Assembly (NCBI GenBank): GCA_963978905.1
Contig: OZ022256.1
Span: forward strand, 45,742,001-45,806,000
Direction: 5' to 3'
Source of the DNA: Trichostrongylus colubriformis
Lineage: Eukaryota; Nematoda; Chromadorea; Rhabditida; Trichostrongylidae
Length of the DNA: 64,000 bases
Part shown: positions 44,201-56,126 of the stretch, piece by piece
Position numbering within the stretch: the first letter of the stretch is position 1
How the letters are laid out: every line of letters starts with the position of its first letter
Notes under the pieces: model-generated
The model's input: the letters and a program-made list of their open reading frames with translations, nothing else
The model's database searches: none
Told to the model about the DNA's origin: nothing
Made by a program: the position numbers and the translations under genes

Positions 44201-45640
44201 TTATCTTTGGCAAGTATTGTTTCTCTAAAAAAGACCATGGTAGGCTCAGGCTCATGGATCTATGAAATTTTCTAATTAATTGTCTGTAGTAAGTCATATG
44301 GATGAGGCAAATCAGAAAAGCTAGGAAGCCGCTTGAAAAATTAGTGAAGTCAAAACATGTTCAGCACTAAACACCAGACATGAATGTCGCTTGAGTATGT
44401 TATAGCAGTTGCGGTTGATGTTCGTACATAATTAACCAAAGTGTGATTAGTTTCGATGGCTCTTTCCCTTTTACGTCAAGCCTCCGCCGTTCTTGGGACA
44501 AAGCCTATCCTTACACTGCTCTTTGGTATCCCTTTTCATCAGCCTGTGTGTTCAGAGCCGTGATTTTAGGCAGCCCAGTAGTCCATGGGTCCAATTTCGA
44601 GCAGGATATGGATGTATTCACAGCATGGGAACGATTCACTAATCCGATGTCTAAATCCTTTAATCACTTTATTCATTTCACCATCCTAGCGACGTCCTAT
44701 TGGCATGGTTTCCCACGCACAAAAGAGTGCCCTTGTCTCCTTCGCTAACCCTTCGAAGGTACAGACGCTACACATGTATCACTTCCCATTGCTCAACTCT
44801 GGAGATCAAATCGTTACCCTGTTCATCACAGAAGGTGAACACTGAGAGCTGGTTTTTTACTCCTTTTCCGAAGACAGGAACTGCTTTATCTTGTATAACT
44901 ACCAAGGTCGCTGGTGAAAATACAGATAATAAGTGACCTGCAAGTGCAACCAAACAAGTGAATTGGTCAATACGAGAGAAGAAGCCTCATATCCGCAGTC
45001 GGTTCCGGGGGGTGAAGCCCACCTCATACCCATAATGTTTGATATTCCCATGGAATTTATTTGCTCATCCCTGATGGCAGTTTGGTCAGTTTTCGTCAAG
45101 GAATGGCACTCATTGGGAAAAACTTGGTACATGCTCTTTATGAATCGTTTCTTATAAATTTCCACAGCTTTATCCCTTTTCGTTACATTGATGTAGCATC
45201 GCGATAAAACTGTATCAATGTCGAAGCGTAAAACCACCAACCCATTTTCGCGCTTCCTCAACTTTTCAAAACCACATGGAAGCTATCCTGTATCACGGCT
45301 ATCCGAGTGGGTGGTTTTGAAAGCGCTATGCTGGTTAGCTGGCAGTAGGAGGAATTCCCGTCTAAGCTGCAAGAGTGTTGACTTCACATTTTTTGCACCA
45401 GGCTGCAGAACGCAGCATTTGACTGGTTGGATTTTGTTACTCGTTGCTTTCATACTTTTCACTCTGATTTCCCTTCCATTTTATTTTATTCAAAACTGTG
45501 TGTAGACATTATCAATATCCTCTTCTTCCTAATTACCCAAATGCACATCAGTAATTTAGCTAATCTACTCACAAGTTTTTGCGTGTGGCTTTGCTACCAC
45601 ATATTCATATTGGCTAGGTGATCACGATATGCCACTGGAC
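44201..45640 (-). pseudogene. Unidentified gene fragment, frameshifted
   Basis: Two adjacent minus-strand frames look protein-like. One is 45261-44899 (with FDIDTVLSRCYINVTKRDKA). The other is 44953-44768 (with LLSVFSPATLVVIQDKA), ending in TAG. The intervening GT...AG segment is only 36 nt and would not connect the frames, so a frameshift or loss of an exon is likely. A further open stretch lies at 45,420-45,290. No family recognised. Positions 44,201-44,740 show no coding evidence. Confidence 0.3.
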
Positions 45641-48600
45641 TCTCCTTTCTGAACCAAAGTAAATGAATAGTGACTGGGGTAAGATAGTGCATGCAGTGCC
45701 ATTGGGTGAACATATTCTATTTATGTTCTGATATCAGTTACCGATGTTTCAACCGCTGAATTACCTAGCCATCCGAATAATGGTGCATGCCTTTCGATAC
45801 AGCTATCTCTAATACAACAGTTGGGCTGTCGCATAGTACTGCGCGAATAACACAATAGAATCATGTAATGCGGAGATGGTCGATGTTGACTTTTTGCTGA
45901 GCATCCGCTTTCTACATATAGGTGATAGATGTTAACCGATATCGAAAATATCATCGCTGAGGAGGATTTTTGTTACAATGATATCGACGATCAATGTTCA
46001 GAAATGACATTGGTGAGCTCATTCATCAGCTAACCCTTTGGCTGAAGTGGTCACTATCGGCAGTTTAGATAAATTTGGAATCGATAGTGCTGGATTCAAC
46101 TGCATCAAATGGTAGCAATTTGTCCATTCGCTGAGCATCTATTTCCTTATTGGTGGTAGATCCATATGCCAGTTATCGATGCGTATCGTTTTTGTGAACA
46201 TGCACCCCATTTGGAATGTTCATAATCTAGCGGTCGATGCACTGAATTGTTGCTGGCACCACATGAGCGAATGAATCACTTGCTTTGCTATCACAGATCG
46301 TGTCTTGATCATTCATGTAGATCGCAGGATTAACACACATGCACCATTATTTGGAATGCTAGGCGATTCAGCGGTCGATACATTGGCAGCAGATGTCAGA
46401 GAATAGACAAAATATGTTCACCTAATGGTACGGAACGTCAGACGCATTTACTATAGCAGTCGTACAGTATAGTAAGCGGTGTACTCAATTTTACCCTTCT
46501 CCACTTTCTCGTGGCTCTTATCAGCCCCTGTAATACGTGATCAGTTTTGAAAAGTCACCATTATGGTCCTGTACCCTGTAATACCTGTGAGTGTGAACAT
46601 TCCACTGTTAGTCGGAACAGTAACCGAAAGGGGTTTAGCGACATTGGCCTTTTGACGCTCCCTATCGAATCTTATCAGCCGTTATCAGTTCGGATCATCC
46701 ACCTTTGATGGGCCCGTCCCATCCCTTAAAACACCTATGAGTATCGGCGCTCTAGGATTAACCCGAAAGGTGAAACGATTTGGCGACATTCCCATTTCGA
46801 GGCTCCTTATCAGCCCTTATCAGTTATCGTTTTTCGTCCATCGCTGGAGTCCCCTTACCGCTTCCTATATCATTCATGAAGTTCAAAATCCCTTCTTTGC
46901 TGCGACGCGAAATATGAATTTCCGGTCAAACAGTCACACACACAAACACAAACAAACACTGACACCAACAGACACACTTTATTGTACGGTACCAGCAACA
47001 ATAAAGGGCATCGCAAGACTATTTAAAAGCTTGAATAGTGGTGCATGTTTGCAAAAACGATCAGCATCGGTAACTGCCACATGCATCTACAACCGATATG
47101 TGGGGAACAGATGCTCAGCAAGTGGGTATGTTTCTACCAATCGATGTAATCGATCATAATTTTTTCGATCCGTAGACTATCTGAACATCTAGTGGCAGTA
47201 ACAACACCAGCCAAAGTGTTAAAGGCTCCTTATCAGCCTTCATCATCTGTTGTCACTTTCGGTCTATCGCCGCTAGGGTCCTCTTATCATCCACTATATC
47301 ACTTGTTTAGTTAGCTTACACCTTCGTTGCAGCGCGAGGTATGAGCTTCCGGTCAAACAAACATACACAAACACACACACACCAAGATACACTTGACCGA
47401 TTATATGAAGTAGGATAGTAGGATGTGTATGTGTGTTTCCGTGTGTTTGTCACGAAATTCCTGTGTCGCGTCGCGGCAAAGCCAAGACCTTAAATTCTGC
47501 AAGTGATATAGGAGGTGGCAAGGGGTATGCAGCGGTGGTGGACAGAGTGTGGTAATGATAAAAACTGAGAAGGACCCTCGCTGAGCGAATGTCACCGAAT
47601 CCGCCTCGCCTTTCACGATGACCTTAGAGTGGTGACACTCGCAGATGTGTAGAGCGTTGTGGAACAGCAATGATGGGTGTACAAATTGATAACGGTTGAT
47701 AAGATTCGACAAACTGAAAAGAGCAAATGTTAACATATCCATTCAGCACGGGAACATGAATGGTGGGTGCGGCCGATAAGAAACGGCTTATAAGAATTAA
47801 TAAGTAGTGTCAGAAGGCAAATATCGCCAAGTCCGTTCCGCAGGCTGTGAGTGAAATTTTCGCGATCGCAGATATTCATTATAGGGTACGAGGACCTTAG
47901 AGTGACTTATCGAAACTGATAACGGTTAGTAGTAGGGTTAGTAGGGGCTGACAAAAAGGAAAGGAAGAGAATAAGATAAAATTTGGTACACCGCTTATTA
48001 CTATGTACCATAGGACCGCTATAGTGGGAGCGTTTTATGCTCAGTTCCATTATGTTATGTGAACGACCGCTAAATTCTTCAACGCTCCAGTCAATGGAGC
48101 CTGTGAATATCGACATACCACCTAGATTTTTGGTAGCAAAGCAAATGATTCTATTCCAATGCGGCACTAGCAACAGTTAAGGGTATCTACTACTAGACTA
48201 TGTGAAATTCGAAATATTAGGGCATGGTTATGAAAACGATGAGCATTGGTAGCTAGTGCATGGATGTATCACCAACAAGTAAGAATTAGATGCTCAGCAA
48301 TTTAATAAATTGCTACCAATCCACATAATCGAATATAAAATTGTCGATCCCGTTACTACTTTACTCCTAATAGAGATAAGTTCATCACCAAAGTTTTAAA
48401 TGATAGTGGATGAACACATTTCATTCCTGATTCATTTAAATTGATGGTCGGTATCACTGTTACGGGAGGTATCGACCACTGAATCATCTAAACCTCCGAA
48501 AAAGGTGATCTCCTCCAGCGGTGCAACACGCTGTAATATCGATATCGACATCTTATTTCTCAAACACTAAATGATCACTAAGTGAACATATAGTATTTCT

Positions 48601-48830
48601 ATATCAGTAGCAAAGGAATGTATCAACAGCTAGACCAATAGACTTCCAAATAGTTATAGGTAGTTGTAAAGACACCATTTAGGCTAGCACTCAGTGCTGC
48701 GCTAAATATAATGTGGATCTGGGCGGTATCGACTTTCTCGATACAGGTTGTTACTATCGATCACTTCTCCACTAAATAACTGTACCGTGTTATTCGTGCA
48801 GTACTGTATTATATCCCAACTGGTGCTATC
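45641..48830. mobile_element. Cluster of nested Helitron copies
   Basis: Minus-strand 5' ends occur at 47415 (TCCTACTTCATATAATCGG preceded by A) and, degraded, near 46,985. A minus-strand 3' hairpin is near 45,818, with terminus CAGTT instead of CCAGTT. A plus-strand copy begins truncated near 47,416 and runs to a degenerate CCCAACTGG at 48,823. Diverged 145-bp units lie at 46,620-46,760 and 47,680-47,760. Middle blocks appear in both orientations, so at least two insertions are superimposed. No gene. Confidence 0.65.
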
Positions 48831-49979
48831 GTCAGCGAACTGTCAGAATTTCGACTGCAAAGCGGTCGACCACTTTTGTTATATTGCACCAAGTTCGCTC
48901 CTCAATAGGGATTTCAGGAGCTCCCCTCACGAAAATCGCGGGCGGACTTATTACGAGCGCAGTGAAAGCGCTCAGAACTTCCAGGGTCCCTATGTAGGGA
49001 ATATGGGTCCGACATGTTTATATATAAATAAAGTATATAAAGTATTAATTCGACGGTTCTGAAAAAGAGGCAGACGCCTCCGGACATATCCACAGGATAT
49101 TGTTGCAGTAACTGCTGAAAATCCTCGGAATATGACCTAGGGAGCAAGGGTGCTGCGCGGCAAGGCTTATCCCCAAAGAACCCTATAGATAGGCTGGGAA
49201 GAACTGAGGAACAGTTCTTCGGATTCTCCGAGTTCTTCGAAGGTCTCCATTGTCCTAAAAGAATCCTCAAAGGATTCTTCATTTTATAATACCTCTTCAC
49301 ATCTTCCCTCTTCTCCTTTTTGTATGTAATATTGTTGTAGTTGAAGTCGGACTCGACTCTTGGTATTGATATAATAAAAACGTTATACGGCGCAGCATAT
49401 CGATAAAAATACGACTCGCATTTATTCGAACGTACTTACATTTCGACTTCGTTCGTACACACTTACACTATTCTAGTCATTGCATCATTGGTGAGGGTGA
49501 TGCAGACAGCCTCAAGCTTCCGTCGAGGAATCCTTGAGGAGGGGGTCGTATTTGGTCAGCTGAGAATCCTAATCCTCTGGGTCAGCAGTAATTAATGTAA
49601 TCATTCACAGGGAGGGTGCAAATAGCAAAGGAGAGATGTGATAAAATTGACTAGCCGAGTTTGAATCTGAAGTCAATCTTCAGGCTGATCTTCACTCGAA
49701 AATCTCGAAGGAGACACGCAGAGAAGGCACTCGCGTATAGGAAACAAGGTAAGAAACAAAGTTCTTGAGATAAATGCGAAGACGATTCTATAGGGAGGAG
49801 AGCGAGAATGGGTAGACGCAGAAGATTAACCCAGTTGAAGGGTACGCAAATCTTTGTTCTTCTTGAAATTGTAGTTCGTCAACAAAAAATCAACATTTGT
49901 ATCCAAACGCGTATAACTCATGCTGTGGTGCGAAGTCTTAGTACAAACAAATAAACTATATTCGTTTGATTACAGATTC
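48831..49979. other. Non-coding interval
   Basis: It contains TATATATAAATAAAG near 49,020, an AT-rich AATAAAA near 49,375 and several CTCGAA/TTCTTCGA palindromic bits. These could be regulatory or LTR remnants, but no partner repeat was found. No gene. Confidence 0.4.
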
Positions 49980-49983
49980 TTAA

Positions 49984-50457
49984 AGGCACAGTTCACGATA
50001 ATATTAGTACCATGGTTCCATCAGCGAGTAGATAGCCCCTTCCACAAGGGCAAAGCGTGTGCCGTGATCACGACGCGAGGGTGGGTGCTTAACGCGTAAG
50101 GAACACGTAAATAAGATGACGGCCACCGTCTTAAGATGGTCCACACCCATCTTCAATTCTACCAGCTGGTGAGCGGTGGCTTTCCCATGTATGAAAGGCA
50201 TGATATCAACTGCGATAAGAAATGATAGGAAATACGCCCATTGTAAAAACAACCTTATCGGATAATACCATGTAAAAACATGTCCAAATATTACTTGCTT
50301 TTGAGCTGCAAACTCGTCGAATCCGAAGATCAGAAACACTTCATTTTTAAGGTTTTCGAAAAGTTTCCCCGCTTCTTCTCCACACTTGCGTTCTTTAGCA
50401 CTCCCAGAGTCTTTATAGAGTGCGACGAGGCACGAAAATTATCGTGAATTGTGCCTT
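49984..50457. mobile_element. Second TTAA-flanked MITE (474 bp)
   Basis: TTAA lies on both sides (49980-49983 and 50458-50461). The terminal repeats are AGGCACAGTTCACGATAAT and its inverse with one mismatch. The first six bases (AGGCAC) match the MITE at 20292, indicating related transposase recognition though the interiors differ. The 111-codon minus frame inside is not supported as a gene. Confidence 0.85.
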
Positions 50458-51549
50458 TAATACCCTGTTCACAGTTAATCTAAGACGGCCAAGGGAATGG
50501 TGTACCCTTTATCTAATGGATTGCCGATGGAAATCTCCTGCATAGCTCAATCCCATCACGATGCCAGCCAACAGCAATCGTTTTCCCGTTGGTTCCCTGG
50601 CACCGGAATCACGTACACAGGGACCTCCGACACTCTCTGATTAGCCGTGGGGTTTGTTATCTATACACATTTCACTGTATAAATACTCATAAATTGGATG
50701 AAAATGAAAAACTACGCGGTATGCTACTTTCACATGTTGCTACATTGCAAATACGTAAATTTGTGCTAACGAGCCACTATATGTAGTACCAGTAGAGGTA
50801 GAGGTGATCTCGTGATTGTGATAAATGTATTAACACTTATCTTATATGCTTCAGTGAACTATCAAGGGCCCAAAACATGCAAATTTTTTGTTACTGTTCA
50901 GTACCCTAGCATATTCGGCATATTGCTTTTATTTTTCTTTGCTCTCGAAACTATTGACGATGTAAATGACCGATTTCACTGCTTGAAGTGCAAGAGAAAG
51001 GAGGACATAATTGGATATTTGAAGCTGAGAAGAAGATCAGTGATGGGATGGATGTCAAAATAAGTTTCAGCCATTAGTTGGAAACCATTTCATCTTAACT
51101 TATAGATCTTATAGTCAGATTATGATAACTTATGGACCTATATGCTATCGATCGATACATTGCAGTCGTGAAACTTCAGCATCAGTGCCATCGATCGGTA
51201 GTGATGAAAACTGCCGGTTTTGCGCATTTCCTCAATAGTGACATGTGACGCGCGAGGTACATTACGTAGCTATTTTATTCTACCGGTGTTTTATTACAAA
51301 TTCACTTGTTCAATACTAGAAAAAGAAAGCTTTTATCGACGAACCAAAGGAGCTACTTTTCGCATACAAAAGCGAGTTTTCCATCACAGGGAGAGTCGTT
51401 CCATTTTCCTTTGCGTTGAGGATGCGCGAGAATCTGGAATAGTTTTGATGAATGCTATCCCATTATACTCATTAACGTAAAGCACTACACGGACTCTTAT
51501 ACCGTCTACACTCAAGGTGTTTGTGACGACAGTAATTTGATAGTTTCAG
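50458..51549. other. Interval upstream of the 51.5-kb exons
   Basis: Plus-strand frames at 50812-51063 and 51220-51480 could include further 5' exons of the gene at 51,550. A GTAAAG donor after 51,475 is possible, but the frames do not connect cleanly to the 51,550 exon. I do not call them. Confidence 0.35.
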
Positions 51550-51984
51550 GCATTTGTGAAAAGCACATTCCAGGATTACCTCGAGTGGGCCAATGCGCTG
51601 AACTATAAAATTAGAGGTGCTGAGAGATACGCCGACAAAGAAAGTTCAAAAAAAGCCCCCGAAAGGACAAAAGTAAGGTTGGTGGCATTTTCTTGTACTG
51701 GATCACCACGTGAAAGCGAACCTTCGAGTCTGCTCCAGCTGGATGGTATTGAGGAATTCTGAGAAATCATCCGTTACCCCATGTTAACGTTTACTTCACC
51801 ATTGGAATCTCCTCCTTATCTTCTACCATCGCCTAAATAGGTAGCCTCATTTGCCACTTTGTTGCCAACGTTGCCATCGTCACTGCCAGCAGTCACGTCT
51901 GTTGTGGGAATGCCTGGGCTGCGTGGTGGAGTCGCGTTGGTTTCTTTGGCTCTGCACGCTTCAGAAACTCACGCTCACTTCTAG
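51550..51984 (+). CDS. Two terminal exons of an unidentified host gene
   Basis: Exon 51550-51672 has a strong acceptor (ATAGTTTCAG) and a strong donor (GTAAGG). It encodes 41 residues, helical and basic (starting AFVKSTFQDYLEWANALNYK). Intron 51673-51840 is 168 nt. Exon 51841-51984 continues in phase 0 for 47 residues, Ala/Leu/Val/Pro-rich and perhaps partly hydrophobic (VTSVVGMPGLRGGVALVSLAL), to TAG. Both exons are multiples of three. The start of the gene is upstream and not identified. No domain is recognised. The splice signals make this the best-supported host gene piece in the window. Confidence 0.55.
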
Positions 51985-53864
51985 GCAAGGGTACAGATTA
52001 GGTGGTCGATTCGTCTTACCAGAAGAGAACTGCAGTGTTCCAATAATCTTGGAATGTGCGTTCAAGTCGATGAATGAATGCTAAGCTGATGTTTGAATCG
52101 CTCCTGGTATTTCAAGTCATGGATCACTTCTCTGAAGCTCCTCGTTTTCACATGCAGGGCTGCAGAGAATCTATGTGGGACATTGTTTCCATTCTATTAG
52201 TGATGTCCGGCAAGCGATCTACTTCGAGAAAGATGTTGGACTTTTAAGAATTTAGAAGCTTCGGGGTGAATCCACACTCGACAGCTTGGAAAGCGCTGTG
52301 TGTGCAGTTGTAGCAAATAAGGAAGTGCAGCGGTTACCGTAACCGAAGCTGCCCCCTCGCGGTGTCTCTAACGTCTGTAGTCATTTTGGCCCATTGTGAA
52401 GCACAAAGCCAAGAAGTTAAGAAAGGTAACAGTGGAGAGGGAACTGTGTGAAAGGGCCACAAACTTTTTCCCACTACTGTTCTTCATTGAGAAAGAGCTT
52501 TTGCCCCATCTGCACCACTCAAAGAGGTCATGCAGGCAGTGGACCAGCTAAGCCAGTGTCGCCTTCGTGGCCACACTATTCGTGGCTCAATAGGGTACTG
52601 CAACGAGGCAGCGACCAGTTCGTGATGCAGCTTGAGCAGCAGTGGTTTGAATTTTAGCTAGCAGCTTCAACACATAATTCTAGCCAAAAGTGGTGAGGAT
52701 AATCCATTGTTTGTAAAGTGATGTCAGGAGACGACGTTGGCGTGGAGGCCCAGTGGAAGCCCAAGTGCAAATGTCCGGGACTATTAGTCATACGCATTTG
52801 AGTTTTTCTTCAAAGGTCTTTGTACTCGACCGACGTAATAGGGGACTATGACCTGTCTGGACTACGTACATTTGTTAGAGTGAAAGAATGGTATGGTTAC
52901 TCTTTGGTTGGATGTTGTCGGTTACAGGGGTGCGAGACCTTGCAAGCAAAACAGGAAGGTCGGAATTGACTTTTTACTGTGTTGAACGAAAGTAAGAGAC
53001 AGGTTTAGTATTATGCCTACTCTGATTTCCTACTGCTTTGACTGTGAACAGTTAAGATGTATGTGGCTATAAAACGTGTAATTGAGAGATGTTTAACACG
53101 TGGAACTAACACAAGGCGCGGCGACGTTTCGATACTTATGGACAATGGAGTTTCGTTTTAGAAAGGTAAATTACGTTGGGCGGGAAAGTCATGGTCACTC
53201 TTACTCACGTGTCGTCACCATTCTGCTTCATAGCAATACTTTGACCTTTCTCTACCTCCGCTGAATGAGGCTAACGGAGAGGGTGGCGTGCAAGTGTTCC
53301 AAGTATTGTTTCAGAAGGTCAGTCACTGATGTTGTGTGGGGGATAGTTCACTATAGAAATGACTAAATTAACATTTTGTGAGATTAAAACATTGTATTAA
53401 GGACTGTTACAGTAACTAGCTTTCACCTTCATCATAGATCATATCTGATTTCAGTTAGAAATTGTATGTTATGGAAAATGCCCTAACTTGATAATTTAAG
53501 TGACAAATATCCAACTTTACTACTACATATTTAACTTCACAAATGTCTGCCTTTATTCTTAGACCCTTATTTTTGGCGTAAGCAGACCAGCTACGTGAAC
53601 AAGATCCGGAAACTGGCAATAAATAAATCGTCTCGTGAAGCAAACCCACTCATTTGTGACCCTACATTACTCACCGAAACACATGCAACACATCCCCACG
53701 GAGGTCTTCTCGGTCACCTGTGGAATGAAGTCGAGGAATCTTGCATGCAGCATCCCGAGCACGACGAATTTCTCTAACTAGCTCATAGAGTACCTTACAA
53801 ACATATCTTCGTGATTACTTTTCTTGTTTTGCAAACGAGGTTGTTAGGTGGAATCTTTATTTAC
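51985..53864. other. Interval with weak coding hints
   Basis: Frames at 52448-52657 and 53595-53777 look protein-like, but no splice framework or family supports them. The second lies just upstream of a PLE/LINE-like tail motif and may be retroelement-derived. The remainder is non-coding. Confidence 0.35.
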
Positions 53865-53902
53865 GGCCTAACGTTTCGACCGGATCGTCTTCCTCAAAGG
53901 CC
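53865..53902 (-). other. Retroelement tail motif, hammerhead-like core
   Basis: On the minus strand this reads GGCCTTTGAGGAAGACG, then GATCCGGTC, then GAAACGTTAGGCC. That is an outer GGCC pairing, a short GAC/GTC stem and a GAAAC, in the order of a hammerhead-type core. Penelope-like elements are known to carry hammerhead ribozymes in their terminal repeats. The CUGANGA box is not conserved here, so catalysis is doubtful. Confidence 0.35.
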
Positions 53903-54304
53903 AATCCACCACCGCAAGAGTGGAACGCCGCCACTCCGTGTTAGTTGTCGTCAGTGAAACCTTTATTTTCGTGAGGTTTTCTCCTATTTCATGCTTATCA
54001 ATTTGCTGAGTAAAATTTGAGAACCGTGATGACGTGGAGAGGGCAGTGACTGGGCTTAAAAAGTACGAGCACGGTGGTTTCCGAGGAGAGGGGTTTATGT
54101 ATCAACAACAGCAGACTGCGAATACTGTTGGTCGATATATGTGCTATAAATGTTAATTACTGCGCATGCTGAATAACTTGAAAAAAAAGTACCAAGAATT
54201 CTTGGACACCCCACAAAGACGCCTTTGAAGGTGACGTGCTCTGAAGCCACCAATATGGTCGCCCCTATCCTATGAGTCAAAGTAAAATAACAAACAAAAA
54301 ACAC

Positions 54305-54485
54305 CTGTAGACAATCCTCATGTCCTCCCTCGTTGTTCGGTTCACCAGAATCCCAGTTCTCATAGTCCCATTTTGTGCCATCTGTCCACTTCCACGAACC
54401 ACACTTCTTTTTGCCCCCGATCCAAATCCGACCTTCAGGGCCAGTTCGTTCAGAAACGCTTTTTGCTATATCTGTAATAAAATTG
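54305..54485 (-). CDS. C-type lectin domain exon (EPN type)
   Basis: This is an internal exon with acceptor ATTCACAG and donor GTGTTTTT, encoding about 60 residues. It carries the core C-type-lectin motifs: RIWIGG, WKWTDGTKWDYENW, GEPNNEGGHEDC. The EPN triplet and following acidic residue are those that bind calcium and mannose-type sugars in the fold. The preceding exon with the first cysteines and the following exon with the WND/C-terminal cysteine part were not found nearby, so the gene is either spread over long introns or broken. Secreted C-type lectins are abundant in nematodes, with roles in immunity and host interaction. Confidence 0.75.
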
Positions 54486-56126
54486 CTGTGAATCAAGATA
54501 CCATTAATGGGCGAACTACTGTTCACTCCTTATTTTTTCCCACTCCCTCTCGAAGGATTCACTTGAGCAAGCGGAGCAGAGGCTAAAGACATGACGTGTA
54601 CATAGAGCAACGAAATTTCTCGATAAATTCGAAGAGGACTATCGTCAGGCTCATGAACTTCTTGTGTGTGAGGACCTGCCCTTCGATTCACTGAAGTATG
54701 TTAAAAACGTTGCTTTTGCTGAAATGATGTTATGTACTGTTTGAACAGTTCTTGTTGAGGTGCATGAGTGCTCGTAACGATACTCAGATCCGAAAAGGAG
54801 GTAACACTCTTTTAGCATCCAACCAGGCCGTATTTCCCAGATATTTCTGTAAAAAAATTAGCTACTCCATCAGCAATCGTGTGGTCGCTGGAAAGATACG
54901 CAGTCGCGTGCTTCTGTGGCGAAATTTATAATCCAATGCAAACTGGGATGCTTCACGAAAGGTGAGGGTAGCCCGACATCGAACACATTACTGCAAGCAG
55001 AAAGTTGATTGCCAATGTCGTTTCATGAGTGGGCAAAAAAAAATTTCTAGAGAATCTAATACGGTCCCAAGGAACCAAGTGTCAATAGGTAATCTCTCCG
55101 CACGAGCATTTGACGATTTCTCTTGCCTTTTATTGCGTTCGCAAGCCACTGCTAACAGTTGTTTCATTTGAGAGCGATAGTCACACTTGGAAATGCGCGA
55201 TCTGTTTTTTCATGAAGTATAAAGCATCACTTAAAGACAGTGTTCGGGATAATGCGGGTGATAAGGAATCCCAAAAAGAGTTATTTACTGCAAATATACG
55301 GGTCTGAAAGGCCTAGGTATGGCGAAATCCTCCCCGGAAGGAGCCCCCAAGAACTGTGTCGGAGGCGGCCTCATGAGGGCAAGCCGTCTTTGTTAGGGCA
55401 GCCCGCCCCCTATGGTCGACTTTGCCGAAGAATGATTGAGGTTAGAGTAATGACTGTGATGGTTGAATGATACTTATCGTATCGTACCAGAGCCGTATTG
55501 ATCGATATGACGTGGTGCTTAACGTGTCAGCTTTCGTGGTGGAAACGGCCACCGGTCATTATTAAAGACTAGAATGAATGATACAACCGAATTATCGCGA
55601 ACCTTGTCTTTAATGCCTAGCTTTAAAAAGGAAGAGCATGCGGAAATTTGCTTCAGAGTTGAACCAAATGAGGTGACATGCATGTGCAGTGCTTGCAACT
55701 TCACTCATCTTTCCAAGCATTTGGTTTCTGTGGTCACTCACTTTTTCTTTTCACGTGCCTCGGATGCTTAGTTTCTGTTCATAGGTGGTCATGCTGTTAG
55801 CGTAACAAAGGCGCCGTTTAAAAGAGAGATTGGGAAATGAAAGTCGTGCAAAGCTTCAAAGACAACATCCACCATCTTCCCGTACGAAAATAATCCTGTA
55901 TGACTAATTTTGTGGATTATCGAATTACCTCATCGGATCAGGTCAGCATGGGAAGCGCTTTCGAGAAGGACCAATGACGACCAATGGGAGGATTCGAAAT
56001 TTTGAATTGTGGGCCCATGAGCGGCTAAGCATCAGTTTTGACAAAAGGAATCATCAAAATCAATTAAAGCACAGATTGAGTGAAGTTCACCTGTAGCTAT
56101 TCCCTCACTATTAAATAATATCTATA
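54486..56126. other. Interval without a confirmed gene
   Basis: A short open stretch near 54,615-54,710 reads like an exon (FLDKFEEDYRQAHELL) ending near a GTATGT. The next acceptor (TTTGAACAG, 54,748) does not keep the frame. Otherwise nothing is recognised. Confidence 0.35.

Noticed and set aside
48841..49470. Possible solo LTR (TG start, TATA-like box, AATAAA, ACA end)
   Set aside because: No second copy, target duplication or primer site was found. The elements occur by chance in AT-rich DNA.
50004..50339. Minus-strand frame of 111 codons
   Set aside because: It lies wholly inside the TTAA MITE and has no recognisable domain.
51851..52084. Cys/Trp-rich plus-strand frame
   Set aside because: It overlaps the better-supported spliced exon 51841-51984 in another frame.
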